DNA of 64,000 nucleotides from Comamonas flocculans (GTDB lineage: Bacteria; Pseudomonadota; Gammaproteobacteria; Burkholderiales; Burkholderiaceae_C). The stretch spans positions 3,100,001 through 3,164,000 of the forward strand of contig NZ_CP042344.1 in NCBI RefSeq assembly GCF_007954405.1, given 5' to 3'. Each line of letters begins with the position of its first letter. Position 1 is the first letter of the stretch. The notes under the pieces were generated by a model that did not search any database, was not told the DNA's origin, and was given only the letters and a program-made list of their open reading frames with translations. Shown here in pieces: positions 55,121 through 63,780 of the stretch. The translations under genes were made by a program, and so were the position numbers.

Positions 55121-55737
55121 GCCGCCGCCACATCGAGGCTGATGAGCTGGTACTTGTCCGAGTCGCCCACGCGCTCGTACAGCCGGATGTAGCTCTTGCT
55201 GCCCACCACCTGCAGGCTCTCGCCGATGGCTTGCATGGCACGCGCCCAGCGGTCGTCCTGAATGTCCAGGCGTCGCAGCGCGAGCACCGCATTGGTGTTG
55301 AGGTTGCCCGCCTTGTCGGTCTCGAAGGCGCGGTTGACGATCGCGCGCAGTTCGGGGCGTGCGCCTTTCGTCCACTCGGTCAGGCACTCCTCGATGAGTG
55401 CCTTTGCCGCCTGCAGGCGTTCGTCAAATGAAAGCGTTTCGCTGATGGCGCGCAGCACCTTGTAGCGTCCGTCGTAGCTGATGAGACTGACGTTGCCCTT
55501 GGTGCCGCCGAGCTGCGCACCGTACTGCTCGGCGCTCAGTTGCACGAAGCTGGCGATGTCGCCCAGCGCCTTTTCTCGGTAGCGCGCCACGTCGCCGCTG
55601 AGCGCCTTGGCGCCCGCGACCAATTCATGCACGAGCTCGTCGCGCGCCTTGTCAATCGGCTTGATGGTCTCGATGGGGTCAAGGCCACCGCGCGCGTTGC
55701 GCCAGTAGCCGGGAGGGATGGTTTGTGCTTCAGTCAT
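55117..55737 (-). CDS. DUF3164 family phage protein
   Basis: The 206-residue protein has the DUF3164 pattern found in transposable phages: 'PPGYWRNARGGLDPIETIKPIDKARDELV', a long helical middle, 'GNVSLISYDGRYKVLRAI' and 'LDIQDDRWARAMQAIGESLQVVGSKSYIRLYER'. Its role is unknown, but it is almost always in the early region near transposition genes. It overlaps the downstream gene by 4 bp. Confidence 0.87.
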   Translation of the reverse strand: MTEAQTIPPGYWRNARGGLDPIETIKPIDKARDELVHELVAGAKALSGDVARYREKALGDIASFVQLSAEQYGAQLGGTKGNVSLISYDGRYKVLRAISETLSFDERLQAAKALIEECLTEWTKGARPELRAIVNRAFETDKAGNLNTNAVLALRRLDIQDDRWARAMQAIGESLQVVGSKSYIRLYERVGDSDKYQLISLDVAAA

Positions 55738-55756
55738 TGGGGCGGTCTTTCAGGAA

Positions 55757-55993
55757 TCAGTGGCGGGTGGGAACGAGCTGATCGAGCGCAACGGCTTCAG
55801 CGATCTTGCGCAAGACTGGTGGAACCTCTTTCAGGCGGCCGGTCTCGTCTGCGACGTTCACATAGGCGCTCAAAAGAGCGTCTAAAACGATGTCCGTGAG
55901 TTCACGCTTACTCACGACCAGTGCGCGGATTTCGCGCGAGAGCGCATCGCGGCGTTCGAGTGCTTCGGCCTGGTTGATGGCGACGGTTGTCAT
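55757..55993 (-). CDS. Hypothetical phage protein
   Basis: The 78-residue, helix-rich protein begins MTTVAINQAEALERRDALS. It overlaps the upstream gene by 4 bp and is 19 bp from the DUF3164 gene. No family recognised. Confidence 0.7.
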   Translation of the reverse strand: MTTVAINQAEALERRDALSREIRALVVSKRELTDIVLDALLSAYVNVADETGRLKEVPPVLRKIAEAVALDQLVPTRH

Positions 55994-56595
55994 GCCGCAC
56001 CTCCTTGGGCGCCCTTGATCCGGCGAATGTGCTCGCGCACCGCGTCGGGCATCGGCGCGGCTTTGCGGCTGCTCTCTTCGATGGCGGCCAGCGCCGGGTC
56101 TTTGCAGCCGTACACCACATCCAGCGCGGTGCCTATCTCCATGGTCTGGCCGCGCACGGTCACCGTGTCGCGGCGCGGCCGCTGCTCGGCCAGGGCCGCA
56201 TGCTTTTCCGCCAGGCCGGCGAGCACGGCATACAGGTAGCCATGGCCCGTCAGCGGCAGCTGCAGGCGCGCCGCGTCCCGCGCGGCGAGCATCTGCTCGA
56301 TGGCCTGCTCCCATGCATCCAGCGGCGCAGGCCACTCGCGACCCTTGTGCGTGATCGCCAGGCGCTGCAGGTCGGGCAGCAGTTGCTGGATGAGCCGTAC
56401 CTTCTTGCGCAGCGTCAGACGCTGCTTGGCGGGGGCGAACAACGCGATGTAGCGCACCACCAGGTGCGCCATGGGCACGCTCAGCGCGACCAGGCGGGCG
56501 AAGGCGCGCTCATCGTCCAGCGAGCCCACCAGGTGCTCCAGCGTAAGCTCCGTGCCGCAGGCCGGGCAGGCGATGATTTCCGTGGGCTTGGTCAT
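55990..56595 (-). CDS. Hypothetical phage protein with N-terminal CxxC
   Basis: The 201-residue protein begins 'MTKPTEIIACPACGTELTLEHLV', a single CxxC that may bind zinc, followed by an alpha-helical body ('FARLVALSVPMAHLVVRYIALFAP', 'RLTLRKKVRLIQQLLPDLQRLAITHKGREWPAPLDAWEQAIEQML'). It overlaps both neighbours by 4 bp. It is a typical conserved early gene of this phage group with no known function to me. Confidence 0.78.
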   Translation of the reverse strand: MTKPTEIIACPACGTELTLEHLVGSLDDERAFARLVALSVPMAHLVVRYIALFAPAKQRLTLRKKVRLIQQLLPDLQRLAITHKGREWPAPLDAWEQAIEQMLAARDAARLQLPLTGHGYLYAVLAGLAEKHAALAEQRPRRDTVTVRGQTMEIGTALDVVYGCKDPALAAIEESSRKAAPMPDAVREHIRRIKGAQGGAA

Positions 56596-56858
56596 ATGCG
56601 GCTCCAAAGCAGGCCAATGAAAAAGCCGATCCCCGCGACAAGAGCGAGAAATTCCACGGCCATCAGCACGCTCACGGCCAGGTGCGCGGCACGGCGCAGG
56701 CGCCGCGTGCGCCGCCGTGGCATCGTCTGCACTGAACCAGGCGCAAAGAAGTAGCCGTCAACCGGCAGGCGATGCGTGTCGTGCATGCAGCTGCAGTCAG
56801 GCCCAAGCAGCTCCAGCTTCTGGCACACGCCGAGTTCTGTGCATGTGGGGTGATTCAT
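56592..56858 (-). CDS. Small phage membrane protein
   Basis: The 88-residue protein has an N-terminal Cys-rich stretch ('TCTELGVCQKLELLGPDCSCMH'), a strongly basic segment ('PRRRTRRLRRAAH') and a C-terminal transmembrane helix ('VLMAVEFLALVAGIGFFIGLLW'). It overlaps both neighbours by 4 bp. Function unknown. Confidence 0.72.
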   Translation of the reverse strand: MNHPTCTELGVCQKLELLGPDCSCMHDTHRLPVDGYFFAPGSVQTMPRRRTRRLRRAAHLAVSVLMAVEFLALVAGIGFFIGLLWSRI

Positions 56859-57064
56859 GAGGCGGCCCTCCCCATGCAGGGCATGCCTGGCGCGCGGGTG
56901 CCGACACGCAGCACCGTCGTTGTACGCTTGATATCAAGGCGTGTCGCTGCTGGGAAGCGCTGCGCCGCGTCGGATGCAGCGGCGGCGCTGTCGCGGTACA
57001 GGTTGACATGCGTGCGCTTCGAGCCGTCAGCCATGTTGATCGTGATGTGGTAGCTGCGCTGCAT
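56855..57064 (-). CDS. Hypothetical phage protein
   Basis: The 69-residue protein begins MQRSYHITINMADGSKRTHV and continues with 'NLYRDSAAAASDAAQRFPAATRLDIKRT'. It starts 2 bp after the transposition ATPase stop. No family recognised. Confidence 0.7.
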   Translation of the reverse strand: MQRSYHITINMADGSKRTHVNLYRDSAAAASDAAQRFPAATRLDIKRTTTVLRVGTRAPGMPCMGRAAS

Positions 57065-57066
57065 GC

Positions 57067-58308
57067 TCAGTTCCCCCTCACTGCCGCCTGGATCAGCGCC
57101 GCATTCACCCGGGGCGCGCCGATCTGCGCCGCCTGGTTCATCGCCCTGGTCACCAGGTTGTTGATCGCCAGCGGGTAGCACAGCGACTGCTCGCGCGCCT
57201 GGCGCTGGCCGCGCACCGTCTCGGCCACTGCCTGGCGCAGCGTGGCGCGAATCGCTTCGACCGCATCCGGCGCCATCACCGCGTCGAACTGCAGGCCCAC
57301 GCGCTCCAGCTTGTGGCGCAGATAGGCTTGCACGTGGTTGTCCAGCGGCGGCAGCTTCACCAGCTCGCAGCGTTGCACCACCTCGCGCACCTCCGGGTTG
57401 TGCTCGCTGAGCTTCTTTTCCAGCTCAGTCTGCCCGATGATGATGATTGAGAGCAGCTTCTTGAAACCATCCTGCAGCTCGTAAAAACGCTTGAGGTGCT
57501 TCAATGTCGGCACCGCCAGCGCGTGCGCCTCTTCGATCAGCAGCACGTGGCGCCTGCCCACCTGCGCGCTGGCCTTGAGCATGTTGTGCATCTGCGCCGC
57601 GCGATCCTGCGCCGACTGACGCAGCGATGCGCCAGGCGAGACGGCCCGGATCACCGCGCCCGTGATGTCGACGGCCATCAACGCCCGGCCCTTGCGGTGG
57701 CTGTCTTCCATGCCCACCACATAGGGCTCCACCACCGTGATCGGCTCGCCCGTGGTGTTGATCCAGTCGATCAGGTCGTGGCGTAGCGTCGACTTGCCGC
57801 CGCCCGATTCGGCCACCACGGCCAGCATGCCGCCGTGGCGCGCCGTGTGCCGCATCGCGGCGCGCACGTAGCGGATGTCGTCGGTGACGAACACGTCAGC
57901 GTCCTCGTTCATCTCGTCGACGAACGGATCGCGCAGCACCTTGAAGTGCTGGCGCGCGGCAGATGACAATGAGTGATGCCGTAGTAGCATGAAGGGGTCC
58001 TCTTCTTGGGTAGTGCCGGGCTGGGGGCCGGAGGTATTGGCTTTCGCCATCGCCTGCAGCTGCGCGTTGGCGCGCGCAGCTGCGGGTGCTTCGTCAAAGG
58101 TCGCTGCCAGCCGCTCGGCGGGCAGGCCCTTCGCTTTCAGGAATGCGCTGATGCGCTCGCGCAGCAGCTGCTCGCTGAGCCCGCGCGTGGTGGGCCAGAT
58201 GTGGTACTTCGCGATCAGGGTGACGCTCGCGCGGGAAATTCCGAGGTGACGCGCGAGTTGCGCCTGGTTGCTTTGCACCATGGCCAGGTCTTGAGGCAGA
58301 TTCATCAT
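57067..58308 (-). CDS. Transposition ATPase (MuB-like AAA+)
   Basis: The 413-residue protein has an N-terminal helix-turn-helix ('NQAQLARHLGISRASVTLI'), then an AAA+ domain with Walker A 'AESGGGKST' (about residues 166-174), Walker B 'RHVLLIEEAHALAVPTLKHLK' and a sensor region 'LSIIIIGQTELEKKL'. It is the target-DNA-binding partner of the DDE transposase, as MuB is to MuA. The start MM- at 58308 follows GAGGTGG and lies 10 bp after the transposase stop. Confidence 0.88.
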   Translation of the reverse strand: MMNLPQDLAMVQSNQAQLARHLGISRASVTLIAKYHIWPTTRGLSEQLLRERISAFLKAKGLPAERLAATFDEAPAAARANAQLQAMAKANTSGPQPGTTQEEDPFMLLRHHSLSSAARQHFKVLRDPFVDEMNEDADVFVTDDIRYVRAAMRHTARHGGMLAVVAESGGGKSTLRHDLIDWINTTGEPITVVEPYVVGMEDSHRKGRALMAVDITGAVIRAVSPGASLRQSAQDRAAQMHNMLKASAQVGRRHVLLIEEAHALAVPTLKHLKRFYELQDGFKKLLSIIIIGQTELEKKLSEHNPEVREVVQRCELVKLPPLDNHVQAYLRHKLERVGLQFDAVMAPDAVEAIRATLRQAVAETVRGQRQAREQSLCYPLAINNLVTRAMNQAAQIGAPRVNAALIQAAVRGN

Positions 58309-58318
58309 GGTTGCCACC

Positions 58319-60133
58319 TCACACCGCGCGCAGGCCACCAACGGCTTGCAGGGGTTCATCCACCGTGGCCGCGCCTTGGTACTGCGCGATCAGCGCCGCC
58401 ACCTGATCCTCGGGCACGCCCGAGGCGTAGCGCTTCATGAAGAAGGCGTTTTCCTGGGGCGACAGAGGGCGGCCCGTGGCCTGCACGATGCGCAGCATCG
58501 CGCTCACCGCATCGATCAGCTCGGGGCCCGCAGGCGCCGCGTGCGCCGGCGTCTCGATGGCCGTGCCCTGGCGCGGCAGGTAATCGGGCAGCTCGATCTG
58601 CTGCAGGTAGCCGTGGGCGTTGATTTCCCCGTTGAAAGGCGTGGCGCGCTTGGCGCGCGCTGCCTTCACCTCGTCCTGCGTCATGCCCGGGTAGGCGGCC
58701 CCATCCATCGCGGTGGCCGCGTGCTCGGCCGGGGTGGCGCTGGTGCGCTTGTATTCCGTCCCGATGATGGCGCCATCCAGGCGCTGGCCGAACTGGTCGA
58801 ACTCGATGTTCGGCTCCACCCGATACAGCAGCGGCTCGCCGTCGTAACGCTGCACCTGCACCTGAACCGCGCACTCGCCATAGATCAACCCGCGCACCAC
58901 CACCGTGTCGCCCACGTTGATGCCGTCGAACCCGCGCAGGCTGTAGGCCATCGTGCGCTCTGCCGCAGGGTGGCGGAAGGTAATTGAAAGATCGGGCTTC
59001 ACCTGCCGCTCCTCGGGCTTGCTGCGCATGAACGCGCGGCACACCTCCTCGGGCGGCAGCAGGCGCAGCTGCTCGGCCGTGATCAGCTGCCACAGGTCGT
59101 AGCGCGCCATGGGCTCGGCCAGGCCCGGGCGGTGCAGGCGGCAGTCCTGGTCCGGAATCAGGTTGGCATTCCAGGCGTTGGCCCAGGCGAACGCGGCGGC
59201 ATTGAGCTCTTGCACGTTTTCCACAGGCTGAAAGCGCAGCCGGCTTTCAAACTGCGTCTCCACCAGGTTGTTGCTGCCCTCCGTGCCGCCCTTGGCGCGC
59301 GCGTTCCCCGCCTCGTGCGTCAGGTGATTCACCCCCAAGGCATCGGCCAGCGACCGCACCGCCGCCGACATGTTCGCGCTGCCCTTGTCCCATAGCAGAT
59401 TGAACGGCACGCCATGCGCAAGCCGCCCCTCCTGCTTGCCCCAGCAAAACATCAGGAACTTGAAAAGATTGTGCTGGTCTTCGCCCGCCGCCTCGCAGTA
59501 CCACGGCGTCACGGCCGCGCTCGCCCGGTCGTACTGCACATAGCGGTACACCTTGAACTTGACCTGCGCCAGGCGGTCGAGCTTGTTCTTGTAGAACTCG
59601 TCGTCGCGGATGATGTACTGGCGCCCCTTCAGGTAGTACACCAGGCACAGCGACGGGTCGATCTCGTGCGTGTGGTTGGGGTGCGGCGCGCGCAGCGGCT
59701 GCACCGGCCGCGCCATGCGCTGCGCCGCCACATTCAGCCGGCGGTCGCGCAGCAGCCGGTTGAGCTGCCCGTTGCTCACGCCAAAGTCATGCCCGTTCTG
59801 CGCCAGCATGCCCCGCGCCGTGGGGGTGAACAGCGTCTGCTTGCCGTTGGCGCGAATCGCCTCGCGTTGCGCCGCGCCCAGCGTCACCAGCGCATCCGGC
59901 GGCACGCTCGTCGAACCCTTGTCGCTGCGCACCTTGCGGCCACTGGACCAGCCCGCCACGCTCTTGAGGTTGCGGTACACGCTCTGCATGGATAGCCCGA
60001 GAAAGTCGCCCGCCTCGCGCACCAGCGTCGTGCGCTGGCTGTAGCCCGCGCCATCCAGGCGCTGCGCCAACTCGCGCACATAGCTGCAAGCCTCGGGGGA
60101 AAGCGCCGCCATGTCCTGCGCCTCCTCAAGCAT
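58319..60133 (-). CDS. DDE transposase/integrase, MuA-like
   Basis: The 604-residue protein catalyses phage integration and replicative transposition. Helix-turn-helix segments at the N-terminus bind the phage ends. The rve core has Asp159 in 'HEIDPSLCLVYYL', Asp249 in 'FNLLWDKGSANMS' and Glu285 in 'ARAKGGTEGSNNLVE', a D-D-35-E arrangement. A C-terminal beta-barrel-like region follows ('GINVGDTVVVRGLIYGECAVQVQVQRYDG'). It overlaps the upstream gene by 8 bp. Confidence 0.9.
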   Translation of the reverse strand: MLEEAQDMAALSPEACSYVRELAQRLDGAGYSQRTTLVREAGDFLGLSMQSVYRNLKSVAGWSSGRKVRSDKGSTSVPPDALVTLGAAQREAIRANGKQTLFTPTARGMLAQNGHDFGVSNGQLNRLLRDRRLNVAAQRMARPVQPLRAPHPNHTHEIDPSLCLVYYLKGRQYIIRDDEFYKNKLDRLAQVKFKVYRYVQYDRASAAVTPWYCEAAGEDQHNLFKFLMFCWGKQEGRLAHGVPFNLLWDKGSANMSAAVRSLADALGVNHLTHEAGNARAKGGTEGSNNLVETQFESRLRFQPVENVQELNAAAFAWANAWNANLIPDQDCRLHRPGLAEPMARYDLWQLITAEQLRLLPPEEVCRAFMRSKPEERQVKPDLSITFRHPAAERTMAYSLRGFDGINVGDTVVVRGLIYGECAVQVQVQRYDGEPLLYRVEPNIEFDQFGQRLDGAIIGTEYKRTSATPAEHAATAMDGAAYPGMTQDEVKAARAKRATPFNGEINAHGYLQQIELPDYLPRQGTAIETPAHAAPAGPELIDAVSAMLRIVQATGRPLSPQENAFFMKRYASGVPEDQVAALIAQYQGAATVDEPLQAVGGLRAV

Positions 60134-61100
60134 CTTGCGTCCCGGCGTCTGGCAACTGCATCAGGTGCTGGCGCTCATCGGCCAGGTCGTCGCCGAACGC
60201 AAGGTCGAATTCATGCTGCGCCACGCCCACCATCTGCGCCAGGCGGTTCAACCCATCCTGCAAGGTCAGCGCCACCAGGGCCACGGCGCGCGGCAGCGGC
60301 GCCGGGGCCATCGGGTCATAGCCTTCTGCGCTCGTCACCTCGGCGGTCCACCACGCTTCCAGCGCCTGGGTGGCCTCGCGGTGCGCTTGCACCGCGCGCT
60401 CGATGAGCGATTGGCGCTTGCCGATTTCCTCATGGAACGGCGCGATGCGCTCATCCAGCGGCACCACCACGGGCACCCGGCCGCGCAGCTTCTTCTCGGC
60501 CTTGTCGGCGCGCTGGCGTTCTTTCTGGAGCTGCTCGGCCGCGTAATCGGTGTCATGGCGCGCCTGGCGCACGGCGGCCCGCAGCTCCTTGACGCTCATC
60601 GTGGCGACATCATCCAAGGCCAGCTCGCCGGTCTGGCCATGCTCGGTGAGCTCGTCGAGCTGTTCATTGTCAAGAGGCAGCAGTTCGACCAGCTTGGACA
60701 TGCCGATCGATTCCAAATGCCGCGACGTCGCGGTATTTGCGAAGCGTTTTGATATCGCCATGTACCGCTGCGCAGCGTCAGCGCCCAAGCCCAGCCGCTC
60801 CAGCGCTGGGAGAAATTCCCCGTGCGCGCAAGCCTCTTTCAACAGCAGCAAATAGCCACCCAGCTCGAAAATGCCAGTGCCGATGCGGCGAATGACATCA
60901 CGCGCCGAGTTCTCCAGCACCTGCGGATCGGTCGATCCCTCGTAGCGCAGCTCGCGAGCCAGCGCGGCGACCTTGGCATTGGCGGCGGCCAGCGCATTGC
61001 GCGCATCGGCCTCCTGCTGCGCCATGTCCGGCGGTGTTGCGCCCACAAAATCAGGCCCGTGCAGCTCTGCGGGCGCGAGCGCCTTGCGTCCTCGTGTCAT
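60126..61100 (-). CDS. DUF3102-like early phage protein
   Basis: The 324-residue protein has 'FELGGYLLLLKEACAHGEFLPALERLGLGADAAQRYMAISKRF', a pattern of the DUF3102/ParB-related group in phages. A coiled-coil follows ('VKELRAAVRQARHDTDYAAEQLQKERQRADKAEKKL'). It lies directly upstream of the transposase. Its role is unknown; it may help the transpososome. Confidence 0.78.
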   Translation of the reverse strand: MTRGRKALAPAELHGPDFVGATPPDMAQQEADARNALAAANAKVAALARELRYEGSTDPQVLENSARDVIRRIGTGIFELGGYLLLLKEACAHGEFLPALERLGLGADAAQRYMAISKRFANTATSRHLESIGMSKLVELLPLDNEQLDELTEHGQTGELALDDVATMSVKELRAAVRQARHDTDYAAEQLQKERQRADKAEKKLRGRVPVVVPLDERIAPFHEEIGKRQSLIERAVQAHREATQALEAWWTAEVTSAEGYDPMAPAPLPRAVALVALTLQDGLNRLAQMVGVAQHEFDLAFGDDLADERQHLMQLPDAGTQDA

Positions 61101-61125
61101 GTTTTTCCCTTTGGTTGGTGATCGG

Positions 61126-61434
61126 TCAGATGGCGCGCGTGTAGCGCTGGTCGATGGCATCCACGCGCTCGCGCACGCGGCGCAGCTCGTCGTCGTGGGC
61201 GCGGGCAAGCTGGATCAATTTGGGGGTCAGCCGCCAGCACTCCTCGTTGCCGGGAATGCGCTCGGCCACGCCCTCGGCAGCCAGCAGTTCCAGGTCGCGC
61301 AGCGCCATGGGCGGCGCCACGCGCATCGCCTCGGCCACCTGCTTGAGCCGCAGGCCACCGAACGCATTGCCCTGCAGCACCCACAGCAGTCGCAGCGCGC
61401 GGCGCGCCGGTTGATGGTGCTGGGGGTTGCTCAT
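61126..61434 (-). CDS. Small winged-helix (IclR-type HTH) phage protein
   Basis: The 102-residue protein has 'ALRLLWVLQGNAFGGLRLKQVAEAMRVAPPMALRDLELLAAEGV', an IclR/MarR-like winged helix without a ligand domain. It overlaps the upstream gene by 4 bp. It probably regulates early phage genes. Confidence 0.75.
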   Translation of the reverse strand: MSNPQHHQPARRALRLLWVLQGNAFGGLRLKQVAEAMRVAPPMALRDLELLAAEGVAERIPGNEECWRLTPKLIQLARAHDDELRRVRERVDAIDQRYTRAI

Positions 61435-61709
61435 GCCACCGTCCCGGCAACGGTGATACGGGCCAGCGCTTGCGCCGCTGCGGCCTCGGCAGCGCGCTCG
61501 GCGGGTGTGGGGCCATACCAGTGCTGGAACACCACGGTGCAGCCGTTGGGGTCGTGCGCCGTCTTTGTGAGCACCGGGCGGTCGGGGTTGCTTGCGCCGT
61601 GGTCGGTGACCGGCAGGGCGAGGCGGTCAAACTCTTCACGCTTGACGATGCCCACGTACACATAGGCGGGCGCCATCACGCAGGCCCAGTTGCAATCCAG
61701 GGGTGCCAT
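61431..61709 (-). CDS. Hypothetical phage protein
   Basis: The 92-residue protein begins MAPLDCNWACVMAPAYVYVG and contains 'DPNGCTVVFQHWYGPTPAERAAEAAAAQALARI'. It starts 2 bp after the previous gene's stop and overlaps the winged-helix gene by 4 bp. No family recognised. Confidence 0.68.
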   Translation of the reverse strand: MAPLDCNWACVMAPAYVYVGIVKREEFDRLALPVTDHGASNPDRPVLTKTAHDPNGCTVVFQHWYGPTPAERAAEAAAAQALARITVAGTVA

Positions 61710-61711
61710 GC

Positions 61712-62185
61712 TCAAAACTCCAGCTCCGGCGCCGCATAGCGCGCCACGTTGTGGTGATGAAAAGCCACCTGTTCCAGATGCGCGCGCAGCGCCTCCAGGG
61801 TGGCGACGGCGGCGTCGGCCCGCGTGGGGTCGGCGTAGAAGGTGGTGAGCAGAGCCAGGGCGGCGGCGCAGCTGCTGTTGACGGCCAGCAGGTCAGCCTC
61901 GCTCACGGCGCGGCCTGTGGGCATGGGTACCACCAGGCGCCCGGCCGCTGCGCCGTACCAGTCCGACACGTAATGGCATCCGCACGCCAGCTCGTAGGCG
62001 GGCACCAGAATGGCCGGCATGCGGCCGTTGCCCAGCCACTTGTAGAGGCTGTCGTGCGTCACCCCCATGCGGTCGGCAATGCGCTCAACCGAGAGGTTGT
62101 GCCGCACAAGTGCGAACTCCTTGCACAGCCGCAGCGCATGCACCACGCTGTTGGCGCGCGCGTGTTTCCAGTCGCGGCGGGTCAT
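61712..62185 (-). CDS. Phage HTH protein
   Basis: The 157-residue protein has a helix-turn-helix near its start ('LSVERIADRMGVTHDSLYKWLGNGRMP') and a helical C-terminus. It resembles small DNA-binding regulators of BcepMu-like early regions. It is divergent from the plus-strand gene at 62294. Confidence 0.72.
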   Translation of the reverse strand: MTRRDWKHARANSVVHALRLCKEFALVRHNLSVERIADRMGVTHDSLYKWLGNGRMPAILVPAYELACGCHYVSDWYGAAAGRLVVPMPTGRAVSEADLLAVNSSCAAALALLTTFYADPTRADAAVATLEALRAHLEQVAFHHHNVARYAAPELEF

Positions 62186-62293
62186 TGGAAGGCCCTCCGG
62201 GGTGGTGCGTCCAAAAAGATAGCTCGCCCGCCTCTAGCCCGCGTCCGCCGTCTCTGCTGCAATGCACGCATCGCAATGCAACCGGAGGAAGCT

Positions 62294-62599
62294 ATGGCGG
62301 AATTCATCCCGGCGACCGTCGCCAGACACCTGATCGAAGGCCGCTTGCGCGCCGACGCCTCGATGGCCCAGCACATGGTGATGCACGAAGCGGTGGCCCT
62401 GCTCATGGGTGAGCTCCATCACGCTGGGGTGATTGATGCGGATCGGCTGGTTGCGCGGCTGATGCAGACGCTGTCGGCCCCAGAGATTGCGGAGCTGGCA
62501 CCTTGGATGCAGGAACAAGCCGCAACGCTGGCCGGCCGTATTCGGGACGCAGCGCACCGAGCAGGTGAACCATGCGCAGGCTGGCTTGCAGGCAGCTGA
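62294..62599 (+). CDS. Small plus-strand phage protein in the immunity region
   Basis: The 101-residue protein starts with ATG after GGAGGAAGCT, a strong ribosome site. It is mostly helical ('QHMVMHEAVALLMGELHHAGVIDADRLVARLMQ'). It runs against the early operon and ends 21 bp from the convergent HTH gene. No family recognised. Confidence 0.68.
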   Translation: MAEFIPATVARHLIEGRLRADASMAQHMVMHEAVALLMGELHHAGVIDADRLVARLMQTLSAPEIAELAPWMQEQAATLAGRIRDAAHRAGEPCAGWLAGS

Positions 62600-62620
62600 G
62601 GCGCTCGCCGGGCGTGCCGC

Positions 62621-62881
62621 TCATGCCCCGGCCCCCGCGCTGGCCGCCTGTGTGGTGCGGCCGCGGTAGGGTTGGCGCGCCGCCACCGCCTGGCCGTGCT
62701 TCAGGCCCAGGAACACCGCAATGTTGTGGCTCGCGCCGCGTTTGCACGGCTTGCCGCCGCGCAGGATGGCGTCCACCAGCGAACTGGTCACGCCGAAACG
62801 GCGCGCCAGCTCGGCCTGCGAAAGGCCCTGCTCATCCATCCACTGGCGGGCCTGTGCAGTGGTGCGTAGGGTTTTACTCAT
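62621..62881 (-). CDS. Small phage DNA-binding protein (HTH)
   Basis: The 86-residue protein has 'ARQWMDEQGLSQAELARRFGVTSSLVDAILRGGKPCKRGASHNIAVFLGL', an XRE-like helix-turn-helix found in many proteobacterial Mu-like phages. It may act as a Cro/Ner-like regulator. The ATG at 62881 was chosen because the longer frame has unlike residues before it. Confidence 0.8.
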   Translation of the reverse strand: MSKTLRTTAQARQWMDEQGLSQAELARRFGVTSSLVDAILRGGKPCKRGASHNIAVFLGLKHGQAVAARQPYRGRTTQAASAGAGA

Positions 62882-62949
62882 GGTTTTTCGGTGGTGATTG
62901 GTGGGTGGTCGGTGGTAGATTGCGGGCTGGGCGTCAAAGAGGAGAAGGC

Positions 62950-63255
62950 ATGGAAGAAGAGCAAGAAAAAGGCATTGATCCACTCGAGCTCTCCACCAAC
63001 GAGCGCACTCTCTGGCTGGTGAGTCGCCTGCAGCACGTCGAGGACCTGCTGCTGGGGATGGCCGACGTGCAAAAAATGCTCATTGGTCTGCTCCCCGACG
63101 AGCCCGCGCGCCATGGGCTGCGTGAAGCGCTGACACAGCTAGCGCTGTCGCAGCCGCCAGGAACGATGCGCACGCAACCCGCATGGGACGCGCTTGGCTG
63201 GCTTGACGCTGACGGCCAAGACGACGGCGAAGCTGGCGCACGATCTGCCGGGTAA
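62950..63255 (+). CDS. Small plus-strand phage protein in the immunity region
   Basis: The 101-residue acidic protein starts MEEEQEKGIDPLELSTNERT after AGGAGAAGG. It has a helical pattern ('LVSRLQHVEDLLLGMADVQKMLIGLL'). It is the same length as the other plus-strand gene at 62294 but not clearly related. A minus-strand frame overlaps its 3' half. Confidence 0.65.
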   Translation: MEEEQEKGIDPLELSTNERTLWLVSRLQHVEDLLLGMADVQKMLIGLLPDEPARHGLREALTQLALSQPPGTMRTQPAWDALGWLDADGQDDGEAGARSAG

Positions 63256-63307
63256 CGGCATCGCCTTCGTGAAAGCTGCGTAGCAGGTCGTCGGAGTGCG
63301 TTGTCAT
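63080..63307 (-). CDS. Possible small membrane protein antisense to the 62950 gene
   Basis: The 75-residue frame begins MTTHSDDLLRSFHEGDAVTR after GAGGACACC and has one hydrophobic segment ('VACASFLAAATALAVSAL'). It would be the first leftward gene after the repressor operator region. It overlaps the plus-strand gene for 176 bp, so one of the two may be false, or both may be expressed. Confidence 0.4.
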   Translation of the reverse strand: MTTHSDDLLRSFHEGDAVTRQIVRQLRRRLGRQRQASQARPMRVACASFLAAATALAVSALHAAHGARARRGADQ

Positions 63308-63363
63308 GGTGTCCTCTTCGGTGGCGGTGGTTGTTGGGTTTCTTGAGGTTGGTGTGATTATGG

Positions 63364-63410
63364 TACGCAAATGCGTATCTTGCAAATAGTTAAGTTACGC
63401 ATATGGATAC
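63364..63410. promoter_or_regulatory. Candidate repressor operators at the divergent phage promoter
   Basis: TACGCA-AA-TGCGTA (63364-63377) is a perfect palindrome. A related half-site TACGCA occurs at 63396-63401 within an imperfect dyad that covers the repressor start codon (GTTACGCATATGGATAC, 63394-63410). This is the expected layout of a phage immunity switch between the repressor and the leftward early genes. Confidence 0.6.
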
Positions 63411-63765
63411 TGGTGTGCGATTGCGCGAAGAACGCGAGCGGCTTGGCATGAGCCAAGAGGCGTTCGGTGCGATGGCGGGTGTGCGCAAGCAGGCGCAGCT
63501 TCTTTATGAGAAGGGCGAACGGTCACCGGATGCGCGCTATCTGTCAGCCATCGCCGCCGCTGGCACCGACGTGCTCTACATCCTCACCGGCCAGCGCAGC
63601 CAGTCGGCACCTGCGGCGGCGGCACTGCCACCGCGCGCCCGCGCGCTGCTGGACAACTACGAGTCCACGGACGAGGAAGGCAGGCGCTTCATTGAGCGCG
63701 CAGCCGATCTCGAAGCGAAATCAACGGCCACAGGCCGCAAGAAGGCCGCGCGTGGCCGCGAATGA
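63403..63765 (+). CDS. Phage repressor, Cro/CI-type HTH
   Basis: The 120-residue protein has an N-terminal XRE helix-turn-helix ('LREERERLGMSQEAFGAMAGVRKQAQLLYEKGERSPDARYLSAIA') and a short basic tail, without a peptidase domain. It is divergent from the early operon, where the lysogeny repressor is expected. The start codon lies within a possible operator, suggesting autoregulation. Confidence 0.83.
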   Translation: MDTGVRLREERERLGMSQEAFGAMAGVRKQAQLLYEKGERSPDARYLSAIAAAGTDVLYILTGQRSQSAPAAAALPPRARALLDNYESTDEEGRRFIERAADLEAKSTATGRKKAARGRE

Positions 63766-63780
63766 TGGAAGGTGCGATGA

